From positions 1 through 14,194 of the forward strand of contig CAMWGS010000024.1 in the NCBI GenBank assembly GCA_947173865.1: a stretch of DNA of 14,194 nt, read 5' to 3'. Every line of letters begins with the position of its first letter. Position 1 is the first letter of the stretch. A program made the position numbers and the translations under genes. Positions 1-6,561 of this stretch are shown piece by piece. This DNA is from an uncultured Ruminococcus sp. (lineage in GTDB: Bacteria; Bacillota; Clostridia; Oscillospirales; Ruminococcaceae). The notes beneath the pieces are model-generated. The model had not been told where the DNA came from and did not search any database. It saw nothing but the letters and a program-made list of their open reading frames with translations.

Positions 1-27
1 ATTTGTTCTTTTATATTCGTTTTTCAT
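1..27 (-). CDS. Possible start of a leftward gene (edge fragment)
   Basis: On the minus strand an ATG at 27-25 opens nine codons (MKNEYKRTN) that run off the left edge without a stop. A sigma-A-like promoter lies just upstream (34-62), but it would put the transcript start almost at the ATG, and no good ribosome site is visible. Too short to assign a family. It could equally be chance coding in an intergenic end. Confidence 0.25.
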
Positions 28-33
28 ATCTTT

Positions 34-62
34 ATTATATCATATTTTTTCTATGAGAACAA
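34..62 (-). promoter_or_regulatory. Candidate leftward promoter TTGTTC-17-TATAAT
   Basis: Read on the minus strand, TTGTTC (62-57) is followed after 17 bases by TATAAT (39-34). The -10 is perfect and the spacing ideal, although AT-rich DNA yields such matches by chance. It points out of the window, to the left. Apart from this, the stretch 1-177 is AT-rich non-coding sequence in which I see nothing else. Confidence 0.35.
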
Positions 63-200
63 GTACTTAAATTCTTTGTACTAATCTGAAACAACTCTGG
101 TAACTGATTTTCGAGATTATGGCAGACTAATAACCTTAACTTTTTTGATAAAAAATATATTATAAATATTGAGTTCATCAGAAATCTTTTTTTAAATTTT

Positions 201-1049
201 TCAGAAACAACTCTGCAATAGGGAAAAAACCTGATATTTCTTCCATATGATATACATTTTTGTTTCAAGTGGTGGCACGATAGAACGAAAACAAAGTTCA
301 CTTTCGTTGCTTGTATTAATCAGATGCTCAAAAGTAAGCAGATACCCGAGTCCCTCACGTACAAACACAGAACCGTTAAAAGCAAGATTAAAAGTTCCTG
401 CAATATCAAGTTTATCAATATTTTCACCGCACCAACGAGGAAAATCAACACGTGTACTTTGTTCTGACGTGAACAACGGCAGACCACACAAGTCATCAAA
501 TGTCAATGTTGATTTTTCTGCAAGCGAACTGTCACGCCTCATAACAACGCCCCATTTGTCATTTTCGGGTACAGGCAGATAATTGTATTTTGATAAATTC
601 GGAGGTTCAACTATCACAGCAAGGTCAAGCAGTCCACGGTCAAGACGTTCTGTAACAGGTTCTGTATCTCCGCTGAAAATATGAAAAATGAAATTCGGAT
701 ATTTTTCCTTAAATGATTTAATCGCACGGGCAAGGTATTTTATCTGTACACTTTCAGCACAGCCTATCCGTATTTCTCCGCCTGTGATGCTGTCAAGCAT
801 ACTGAATTCTTCAGCAGTCTTGTCTACCATTGCGAGAATATCCGACGCACGTTTTCGCAGAAGCATTCCAGCATCATTCAGACGCATATTTTTGTTTGTA
901 CGGATAAATAAAGGGTGACCAAGTTCCTCCTCCAGTTTTTTTATTTCTTTTGACAGTGACGGTTGTGATATATGCAGTTTTTCTGCTGCTTTCGTCATAT
1001 TTTCTTCTCTGGCAATTTCCATGAAATAGCGTAATACTCTTATTTCCAT
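201..1049 (-). CDS. LysR-family transcriptional regulator, C-terminus frameshifted
   Basis: This cytoplasmic one-component regulator has a winged HTH at residues 1-60 (RYFMEIAREENMTKAAEKLH, then SQPSLSKEIKKLEEELGHPLF) and an effector-binding domain from about residue 90. The start is the ATG at 1049, preceded by GGAGG in the minus-strand leader. The 282-aa product ends oddly as QVFSLLQSCF. Adding one base in the tract GGGAAAAAA (221-229) would restore QVFS-PIAELFLKNLKKDF and a TGA at 180-178, giving 291 aa and the amphipathic end usual for this family. A one-base loss is therefore likely, either real or a sequencing error; most of the protein is unaffected. It is divergent from the 1190 operon, the usual arrangement when a LysR protein controls its neighbour. 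The ligand is unknown. Confidence 0.9.
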   Translation of the reverse strand: MEIRVLRYFMEIAREENMTKAAEKLHISQPSLSKEIKKLEEELGHPLFIRTNKNMRLNDAGMLLRKRASDILAMVDKTAEEFSMLDSITGGEIRIGCAESVQIKYLARAIKSFKEKYPNFIFHIFSGDTEPVTERLDRGLLDLAVIVEPPNLSKYNYLPVPENDKWGVVMRRDSSLAEKSTLTFDDLCGLPLFTSEQSTRVDFPRWCGENIDKLDIAGTFNLAFNGSVFVREGLGYLLTFEHLINTSNESELCFRSIVPPLETKMYIIWKKYQVFSLLQSCF

Positions 1050-1077
1050 ATTAAATACCTCCGTTGTTTGTAATATT

Positions 1078-1106
1078 ATTATATCATAATTTGTTATTCC
1101 TGTAAA
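1078..1106 (-). promoter_or_regulatory. Promoter of the LysR gene
   Basis: On the minus strand TTTACA (1106-1101), a 17-base spacer and TATAAT (1083-1078) form a near-consensus sigma-A promoter 29 bases or more upstream of the ATG. The -10 overlaps a short dyad ATTAT-ATC-ATAAT (1078-1090), which could be a site for autoregulation. Confidence 0.6.
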
Positions 1107-1133
1107 GAATGACAGACGATTACAAATAGATAT

Positions 1134-1162
1134 TTTACATCTTTGAAATTCTATGATATACT
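1134..1162 (+). promoter_or_regulatory. Promoter of the 1190-3605 operon
   Basis: TTTACA (1134-1139), a 17-base spacer and TATACT (1157-1162) give a good sigma-A promoter about 28 bases upstream of the ATG at 1190. It is back to back with the LysR promoter. Between the two lies a spaced inverted repeat, ATTTGTTAT (1089-1097) and ATTACAAAT (1119-1127), 8 of 9 matching, a plausible LysR-binding region. Confidence 0.55.
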
Positions 1163-1189
1163 GAAATTACAGAAAACGGAGGTGATGAA

Positions 1190-1429
1190 ATGGCACTGGC
1201 AACTGACAAAATTGCTGTCATGACTGAAAATCTGAAAGATGCAGGTCTTGACGTAAATGAAGTGGCGGAATGTCTGAAAATGCTTGATAAACGTGAATTT
1301 TCAGAATTAAATAAATTTCTTTCCGACTATCGCCGAAAACTTCTTGACAGTGTACATGAATACAGCAACCAGATTGACTGCCTTGACTATTTCACATACA
1401 CACTGAAAAAATTTTTGGAGGTAAATTAA
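1190..1429 (+). CDS. Small helical protein resembling a MerR C-terminal half
   Basis: A 79-aa soluble protein with no signal peptide, starting at ATG 1190 behind GGAGGTG. It is rich in charged heptad-like helix (residues 4-35 and 44-75). The layout, 'TENLKDAGLDVNEVAECLKM' followed by a long helix RRKLLDSVHEYSNQIDCLDY, resembles the region after the HTH in MerR-family regulators, where a segment like LKxxGxxxxxIxxxL is followed by the dimerisation coiled coil. There is no HTH here. Its stop is directly followed by the ATG of the next gene, and that gene's GGAGG lies inside this reading frame, so translation is probably coupled. I recall similar small proteins beside clostridial hydrolase and flavodoxin genes, none of known function. 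The MerR likeness is by eye only. Confidence 0.75.
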   Translation: MALATDKIAVMTENLKDAGLDVNEVAECLKMLDKREFSELNKFLSDYRRKLLDSVHEYSNQIDCLDYFTYTLKKFLEVN

Positions 1430-2404
1430 ATGGAAAACGAGAAACTTATTCTTACTGATGAATGGGACAAAACATTTCCGAAAAGTGACAAAGTAAATCA
1501 TGAAAAAGTTACATTCCGTAATCGTTACGGCATAACACTTGCGGCAGATTTGTATAAACCTAAAAATACAAAAGGAAAACTTCCGGCTGTTGCGGTATGC
1601 GGACCGTTCGGTGCTGTTAAGGAACAGTCGTCGGGATTGTATGCACAGGAACTGGCAGAGCGCGGATTTGTGACAATTGCTTTTGACCCGTCTTTTACTG
1701 GTGAAAGCGGAGGACAGCCACGTTATGTAGCGTCTCCTGACATAAATACAGAGGATTTTTCCGCAGCCGTTGACTTCCTTTCCGTACAGGAAAATATTGA
1801 CCCTGAGCGTATAGGAATTCTCGGAATATGTGGCTGGGGTGGTATGGCTCTGAATGTAGCTGCTATGGATACCAGAATAAAGGCAACGGTCGCTTCAACC
1901 ATGTATGATATGACTCGTGTTAATGCAAGAGGTTATTTTGATTCAATGGACACAGATGCACGTTATGAACAGCGTAAGACTCTGAATAAACAGAGAATCG
2001 AGGATTATAAAAACGGTAGTTATCAGCTTGGCGGTGGTGTTGTTGACCCGCTTCCTGAAGATGCACCTTTTTATGTAAGGGATTATTATGATTATTACAA
2101 AACAAAGCGTGGTTATCACAAGCGTTCACTTAACTCCAACGGCGGTTGGAATATGACTTCTGCACTTTCTTTTATGAATATGCCAATTCTTGCTTACAGC
2201 GACGAAATACGCAGTGCTGTATTAGTTATTCACGGAGAAAAAGCACATTCCCGTTATTTCAGTGAGGACGCTTTTAAAAAGCTTAATGGTGATAATAAGG
2301 AATTATTAATTATTCCGAGTGCTGTTCATACCGATTTGTATGACCGTATGGACGTGATTCCTTTTGATAAACTGGAAAATTTCTTTTATGAGAACCTTAA
2401 ATAA
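1430..2404 (+). CDS. Alpha/beta hydrolase with a cysteine nucleophile elbow (YcjY/dienelactone-hydrolase-like)
   Basis: A 324-aa cytoplasmic protein, no signal peptide, starting with ATG 1430 after GGAGG at about 1418. The core runs from strand 'KLPAVAVCGPFG' (50-61) through 'TIAFDPSFTGESGG' (82-95) to the nucleophile elbow LGICGWGG (131-138), with Cys134 where most esterases have Ser. The likely acid is Glu270 in VIHGEKAHSRYF (267-277), and the base is His300 in IIPSAVHTDLYDR. Cys, acid and His is the dienelactone-hydrolase-type triad, and the same GICGWGG elbow is, from recall, common in a clostridial family annotated only as alpha/beta hydrolase. Substrate unknown; a small ester, lactone or thioester is plausible. 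Second gene of the 1190-3605 operon. Confidence 0.88.
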   Translation: MENEKLILTDEWDKTFPKSDKVNHEKVTFRNRYGITLAADLYKPKNTKGKLPAVAVCGPFGAVKEQSSGLYAQELAERGFVTIAFDPSFTGESGGQPRYVASPDINTEDFSAAVDFLSVQENIDPERIGILGICGWGGMALNVAAMDTRIKATVASTMYDMTRVNARGYFDSMDTDARYEQRKTLNKQRIEDYKNGSYQLGGGVVDPLPEDAPFYVRDYYDYYKTKRGYHKRSLNSNGGWNMTSALSFMNMPILAYSDEIRSAVLVIHGEKAHSRYFSEDAFKKLNGDNKELLIIPSAVHTDLYDRMDVIPFDKLENFFYENLK

Positions 2405-2437
2405 TTAAAAATCCACCTGTTCACAGTTAATTTTATC

Positions 2438-2444
2438 AGGGAGA
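2438..2444 (+). promoter_or_regulatory. Ribosome site fixing the 2450 start
   Basis: AGGGAGA lies about six bases before ATG 2450. The next in-frame candidate for the long reading frame, GTG 2472, has no such site. This argues that translation was meant to begin at 2450 and that the A-tract after it contains one base too many. Confidence 0.6.
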
Positions 2445-2449
2445 AAGCT

Positions 2450-3605
2450 ATGAAAAAAACTGATACTTTCGGTGTTTACTGCATTTACAGCAATAACAGG
2501 AGCATTTAGTGTTAATGGTTGTGATAAAACAACGGATAATACTTTCATTGCATCACAAATTGCAAATATTTCAGATACTGTACAACAAGATTTTACAATT
2601 GAAGATATGAATAATTTGCAGGATTTTCTTCTTGCAAAATCCATAAAGGAAGATTTAAGTGATAACAATTATGATTTGGACAACGACGGTGAATGGTCTG
2701 TATTTGATTTGTGCCTTATGAGACAAAAAGTTATAAACACTACTGAGAAAGATTCAGATGTACTTGTTGTATATTTTTCAAGAACAGGTACAACAGAAGT
2801 AATTGCAGACTATATTATTGACATTACAGGTGCAGACGTTTTTGAAATTGAAGCATTAGTTCCGTATACTGACGAAGATATACAATATTCAAACTCATCA
2901 TGTCGTGCAAATCAGGAACAGAATAATAAATCTGTCCGTCCTGAAATTGCGGACACACTTGAAAATATTGAACAATATGACACGATATTTTTAGGCTATC
3001 CGATTTGGTGGGGTGAAGAACCTCGTATTATAGATACTTTTCTTGAAAGTTATGATTTTTCTGGAGCAACAGTGATTCCTTTCTGTACTTCTCACAGCAG
3101 CGGTCTGATTGCCAGTGAGAAAAATATTAAAAATCTTGGTTTTGCATATGGGGAACTGCTGAACGGCAGATGTTTTTCATCAGACAGCACAAGGGAAGAT
3201 GTTTCTGACTGGCTTGATACCCTGCCAGTATCAGAAAAGGAAAACGAAATTAAAATGAATATTGAGGTAAACGGTCATCTGCTTACAGCAACACTTGCAG
3301 ATAATTCTTCCGCAAAAGCATTTGCCGAAATAATAAAGTACGAACCGCTTATGATTCAAATGGACGATTATGCAAATTTTGAGAAAGTCGGCAGGTTACC
3401 GAAAAATATTCCGAGAAATGACGAACAAATCAGAACTGAGGCAGGGGACATTATTCTGTATCAAGGCAATCAGGTTACGATTTACTATGATGAGAATACG
3501 TGGAATTTTACACGGCTTGGCAAAATTGACAATATAACACAGGCAGAATTAAAAGACATTCTTGGAACAGGCAGTGTATCGGTGACATTTTCCCTTATGA
3601 GTTAA
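2450..3605 (+). CDS. Dockerin-like / flavodoxin / cyclophilin-like lipoprotein, frameshifted after the start
   Basis: From ATG 2450 the frame stops early. Removing one A from the A7 tract at 2453-2459 gives MKKLILSVFTAFTAITGAFS then VNGC, a classic lipoprotein signal, joined to the long frame that is otherwise open from GTG 2472 (377 aa; 384 aa if restored). Positions below are counted from 2472. A dockerin-like module occupies 45-88 (NLQDFLL, then the calcium-loop pattern DLDNDGEWSVFD and LCLMRQ). A flavodoxin domain spans 95-255, with the FMN phosphate loop YFSRTGTT (101-108) and the aromatic loop GYPIWWGEEP (175-184). A beta-rich cyclophilin-like domain (as in PF18050) covers 258-375. Last gene of its operon, 45 bases after the hydrolase. 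Predicted on the outer face of the membrane as an exported FMN protein. If the lesion is real the gene is effectively silent. Confidence 0.82.
2613..2729 (+). repeat. Dockerin-like module copy A
   Basis: Encodes NLQDFLL, a 12-residue spacer region, then DLDNDGEWSVFD and LCLMRQK. It is one of three homologous modules in this window; at DNA level TTTGATTTGTGCCTTATGA is nearly identical to copies B and C. The second calcium loop has the expected D, D/N, D and D ligands. The first loop is degenerate, leaving only its exit helix. Confidence 0.7.
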
Positions 3606-3716
3606 AGCAATCCTCCTAAATATATCAGTGAAAATCTTGACATAAAAGAATTTAATCAGATTTGTCGATAATTTCTGAACTGAAAAATAGGTTTTTATTC
3701 TGCTTTAATTAAAATA

Positions 3717-3753
3717 AAAACAGGGTGATGAAAATAATTCGTCATCCTGTTTT
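3717..3753. terminator. Bidirectional intrinsic terminator between convergent operons
   Basis: AAAACAGG (3717-3724) pairs with CCTGTTTT (3746-3753), and inside it ATGA (3728-3731) pairs with TCAT (3742-3745), leaving a short bulge. The plus side is followed by TTTTGTATT. The minus side reads CTGTTTTTATTTTAATT. It sits just past both converging stop codons (3605 and 3758), so it can end both transcripts. Confidence 0.8.
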
Positions 3754-3757
3754 GTAT

Positions 3758-5770
3758 TCAGTTCCAGAACCAGCATAATCCGTTGTAAGTATAGGTATTT
3801 GCAGCAACACCGTTATGGGAGTAGCCGTCCATAATACGATATACAAAGTTACCGTTTGTTTCGGCTGTCAATTCTGTAAAATAATCAGATTCACTCATTT
3901 TTTGAACTCTCTGGTTAACATAACTGTATGCGAAGTCCTCCGTACCTGTCATGGTAAAAACAAAATAATCATCTTGGTTGTAATTCTTTGCACTGTCCCA
4001 GATATTATTATCATCAAGAGACGTTCCACAGCTCATCGGCATGAAGTATTTGAAATAATCAAGACAGTTCTGAAATGTTCTCCACGTTGCTACCGAACCC
4101 ATTGAAAAACCACCGAAACCACGATGCTCACGGGAATTTTTTAATTCTTCGGAAATCGTATCTTTCGCATAGGTACTGTATTTGGATTCAACGGCAGGAA
4201 TAAGGTCATTGGTCAATTCATTGTGATAATTTCTGTTAAGATTCAAAGCAAGACTGAAATCGGCACTGTCCTGACAGCTTGTATTGTTGTATGTAGGACA
4301 AACAATTATTATCGGTCTTATTTCCCCGTTCTGAATTGCATTATCAATGACATTTTTAAAGGCAGACGGATTTGCAGGAGCGCCTAATGTTGTGGTTTCG
4401 TTACTCCAGCCACCGTGCATCAGATAGAAAATATCATATTGTTTGTCGTCAGAATAGCCATATGGAAGATACACAATGGCACGCTTGTTTAGTACCTGAC
4501 TTTTTTCATTATAGGTCATGGATTCATAAGTATCATAATATAATTCCTCAAGCGTTCCTTGTTCTGTGGCTGAATTGTAATAATTCTGTGGTATTTCTTC
4601 GATTTCTTGCGGAATATTATTTTTTTGTATAAAATAACGCTGTTTCATAAGACACAAATCAAAAATATCCCATACACAGTCAGAATTCAGGTCATAGTTG
4701 TTTCCGTGTGTATTTTCTGTACGTGTAAGAAGAAAATCCTGTAAATTGGCAGGCCGGCGACGTTCGGGAATATTATCATTTGGAAATTGTTCTTTCCAGA
4801 AACGAACTGCATCATAAATCCAGCCGTCTGCATTTGTTCCTGTTCCGATACCGAAACCGTGAGGTAATCCCTCATAAGCGTGAAATTCGGTGGGAATACC
4901 GTAACTTTCCAGACTTTCAAGACGATTCTGCATAGTGCGATATCTTGCAATTCCATCATTTGTACCTACACAGGCATATGTTGGTGCGTCACTTGAAGAT
5001 ACGCTGTTATATCCTGTATACTGCATAATTACTGCACCTGCCTGCTGAATATCACTGCGTTGTGTTAAAGAGTTAAGATTATCTGCATTTCCTAATGTTG
5101 CAGCCATTCTCGCACCTGCAGAACCACCCCAGAGAGAGTAATAATCCGTATCAACTTCAAATTCTTCGGCATGGTCAAAGATAAATTCAATTGCTTTTGC
5201 AAGGTCGTTGTATGGGTCGTCAGGACGATAAATCAGTGCAAATGAGTTATATCCCATTTTAGAAACTTCCAGTGCGTGCGGAAAACTGTCATGCATTGCA
5301 CCGACATATGCAAATCCTCCGCCTGCATTCATGACAGCAAACTTTGCTCCCGGTTCACCTTTAAAGAAGAATAATCCCGTATCACGTTTGGACGGGTCGG
5401 CAGTCATTTCTTCTTCACTGTAAATCGGATAGAAAATCTGCTGACCGCTTTCAGCACTTTCCGCAAGTGTGTTTATTATTTCAACTGTCTTTTCAGGCTG
5501 AATATAGTTGTACCATGTATATACACGGTTAGTACTGATTTCCGCAAGTGTCATGTCATCTGTTACAGTACGGTCAACGGGGAATAAAAGCCTTCCGAAA
5601 TTTTCAAATATAGGATTGGAAATAACCTCTTTTACTGTTGTATTTGTATTCACCGTTTGTTCTCCTGTGACAGAATCAATATTTGTACCGTTTTGTGTTT
5701 CGACAAAACTTCCGCAAGATGCAGTGGATATAAGTAGTACGGCGAGTAATACAGCAATCTTTTTTTTCAT
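3758..5770 (-). CDS. Exported double esterase with a central dockerin-like module
   Basis: A 670-aa lipoprotein: signal residues 1-18 and lipobox STASC with Cys19. Domain 1 (about 130-330) is an alpha/beta hydrolase of the acetyl-esterase/lipase type: GGGF oxyanion loop (150-153), elbow GGSAG with Ser217, acid Asp272 in VGTNDG, base His304 in LPHGFG. A dockerin-like module follows at 342-383 (NLQDFLL, DLNSDCVWDIFD, LCLMKQ). Domain 2 (about 400-670) is an esterase-D/feruloyl-esterase-type fold (PF00756, as in CE1): YLMHGG (449-454), elbow GGFSMG with Ser556, Asp612 and His652. Both triads look complete. The start ATG 5770 has GGAGGTG upstream. It lies 13 bases after the reductase gene in the same operon. 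Likely role: removal of acetyl or aromatic acyl groups from plant polysaccharide at the cell surface; substrate inferred from family only. Confidence 0.88.
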   Translation of the reverse strand: MKKKIAVLLAVLLISTASCGSFVETQNGTNIDSVTGEQTVNTNTTVKEVISNPIFENFGRLLFPVDRTVTDDMTLAEISTNRVYTWYNYIQPEKTVEIINTLAESAESGQQIFYPIYSEEEMTADPSKRDTGLFFFKGEPGAKFAVMNAGGGFAYVGAMHDSFPHALEVSKMGYNSFALIYRPDDPYNDLAKAIEFIFDHAEEFEVDTDYYSLWGGSAGARMAATLGNADNLNSLTQRSDIQQAGAVIMQYTGYNSVSSSDAPTYACVGTNDGIARYRTMQNRLESLESYGIPTEFHAYEGLPHGFGIGTGTNADGWIYDAVRFWKEQFPNDNIPERRRPANLQDFLLTRTENTHGNNYDLNSDCVWDIFDLCLMKQRYFIQKNNIPQEIEEIPQNYYNSATEQGTLEELYYDTYESMTYNEKSQVLNKRAIVYLPYGYSDDKQYDIFYLMHGGWSNETTTLGAPANPSAFKNVIDNAIQNGEIRPIIIVCPTYNNTSCQDSADFSLALNLNRNYHNELTNDLIPAVESKYSTYAKDTISEELKNSREHRGFGGFSMGSVATWRTFQNCLDYFKYFMPMSCGTSLDDNNIWDSAKNYNQDDYFVFTMTGTEDFAYSYVNQRVQKMSESDYFTELTAETNGNFVYRIMDGYSHNGVAANTYTYNGLCWFWN
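4640..4747 (-). repeat. Dockerin-like module copy B
   Basis: Encodes NLQDFLLTR, then DLNSDCVWDIFD and LCLMKQ, linking the two esterase domains of the 670-aa protein. One glycine of the calcium loop is replaced by cysteine (D-C instead of D-G), while the Asp and Asn ligand positions remain. Confidence 0.68.
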
Positions 5771-5783
5771 CGGAACACCTCCG

Positions 5784-6326
5784 CTATTTTATGGATTTTC
5801 CCATCTCGTAAGCCTGATACATTGCAGGAGTTCCGAAAATTTTTCCCTTTTCATAAACGCCGTTGCCGTAAATTACTCCCATTTCCTTAGAACCTTTAAC
5901 ACAGTCGGCGTAACCTCTGAAACAAGCAATAGTTGTATCAGCGGAAGTGATTTCTTCGTCAGCCATAGTTGCGATGTAATAGAATTCCTTGTCATGAACT
6001 TCCAGCCAGCGTGCAACAGTACGGTCTATAAGAGCTTTCAGCTGTGCGTCAATGGAGTAGAAATAAACGGGACTTGCAAGAACAATTACATCAGCATCAA
6101 TCATCTTTTGAAGTACTTCTGCCATATCATCTTTTATTGCACAAATACCGTCGCCTTTTCTGCAATAGTAACAGGCACGGCAGTAACCTATTTTCTTTTC
6201 GGCTACACGTATTTTTTCTGCTTCATTTCCGCTCTCAATTGCTCCACGCATGAATTCATTGCAAAGCAAATCCGAATTTCCGTCCTTGCGTGGACTTCCT
6301 GATAAAATCAGAACTTTTTTACTCAT
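5784..6326 (-). CDS. Flavodoxin-fold NADPH-type FMN reductase with an iron-sulfur-type Cys cluster
   Basis: A 180-aa cytoplasmic flavoprotein. Residues 5-18 (VLILSGSPRKDGNS) are the FMN phosphate loop of the NADPH-dependent FMN reductase fold, and ASPVYFYSIDAQLKALIDR (84-102) is the second flavin-contact region. C49, C52, C55 and C62 (YCRACYYCRKGDGIC) match the compact CX2CX2CX4-7C pattern of archaeal and bacterial iron-sulfur flavoproteins, so a 4Fe-4S cluster beside FMN is possible. The start ATG 6326 follows AAAGGAG. First gene of the minus-strand operon with the double esterase, so it may reduce a compound released outside, or a quinone or aromatic. Its leader holds a terminator-like hairpin. 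Confidence 0.87.
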   Translation of the reverse strand: MSKKVLILSGSPRKDGNSDLLCNEFMRGAIESGNEAEKIRVAEKKIGYCRACYYCRKGDGICAIKDDMAEVLQKMIDADVIVLASPVYFYSIDAQLKALIDRTVARWLEVHDKEFYYIATMADEEITSADTTIACFRGYADCVKGSKEMGVIYGNGVYEKGKIFGTPAMYQAYEMGKSIK

Positions 6327-6340
6327 AATATTTCTCCTTT

Positions 6341-6398
6341 CAAAATAAAAAGCGTGTTCACATAAATAATCCTGTTCCGAAAGTATGCGAACACGCTT
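6341..6398 (-). terminator. Terminator-like hairpin in the leader of the reductase operon (candidate attenuator)
   Basis: AAGCGTGTTC (6350-6359) and GAACACGCTT (6389-6398) pair perfectly. After one A/C mismatch the stem continues with CATA (6361-6364) and TATG (6384-6387), so 14 of 15 positions pair around a 19-base loop. On the minus strand the stem is followed by TTTTTATTTT, the form of an intrinsic terminator. It lies between the minus promoter (6415-6443) and the ribosome site of the 6326 gene, and no gene upstream on that strand needs terminating. Confidence 0.7.
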
Positions 6399-6414
6399 AG
6401 AGAGGTATATTGTG

Positions 6415-6449
6415 AGTATACCATATTATATATAAAAAGAGAAGTTCAA
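6415..6449 (-). promoter_or_regulatory. Promoter of the reductase-esterase operon with a TTGAACTTCTC element
   Basis: On the minus strand TTCTCT (6443-6438), a 17-base spacer and TATACT (6420-6415). The -35 lies inside TTGAACTTCTC (6449-6439), close to the element at two other promoters in the window (6495 and 10524). It predicts a leader of about 80 bases containing the hairpin. Confidence 0.5.
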
Positions 6450-6494
6450 ATTTGTTATTGACTGTAAACCCTTGAGTATGCACTGAAAAACTAA

Positions 6495-6530
6495 TTGAAA
6501 CTTCTCATTTTCTGATTTTGGTGGTATAAT
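6495..6530 (+). promoter_or_regulatory. Promoter of the 6562 gene with a TTGAAACTTCTCA element
   Basis: TTGAAACTTCTCA (6495-6507) contains the weak -35 TTCTCA, followed after 17 bases by TATAAT (6525-6530) and then AAGA. The same arrangement, with identical spacing, precedes the gene at 10580. It is divergent from the promoter at 6415-6449, so the two elements form an inverted pair. Confidence 0.6.
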
Positions 6531-6561
6531 AAGACTATAAATTAAACAGGAGGCTATTACT

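Noticed and set aside
88..215. Direct 12-base repeat GAAACAACTCTG at 88-99 and 204-215
   Set aside because: Only two copies with no flanking similarity. The second copy lies in the former LysR coding end. No terminal repeats or mobile gene nearby, so it is probably chance or a small local duplication.
35..301. Minus-strand open frame overlapping the LysR end
   Set aside because: Low-complexity Lys/Phe/Leu-rich translation in AT-rich DNA, no ribosome site. The natural LysR tail is in the remaining third frame, not this one.
5508..6302. Long plus-strand open frame opposite the reductase and esterase starts
   Set aside because: It lies antisense to two clear genes with family motifs, and its translation shows no recognisable domain or ribosome site.
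6464..6490. MerR-like sequence CCTTGAGTATGCACTG between the divergent promoters
   Set aside because: The dyad is poor (about 5 of 7 pairs) and neither strand has a convincing -35 and -10 pair 19 bases apart around it. The TTCTC-type promoters fit better.
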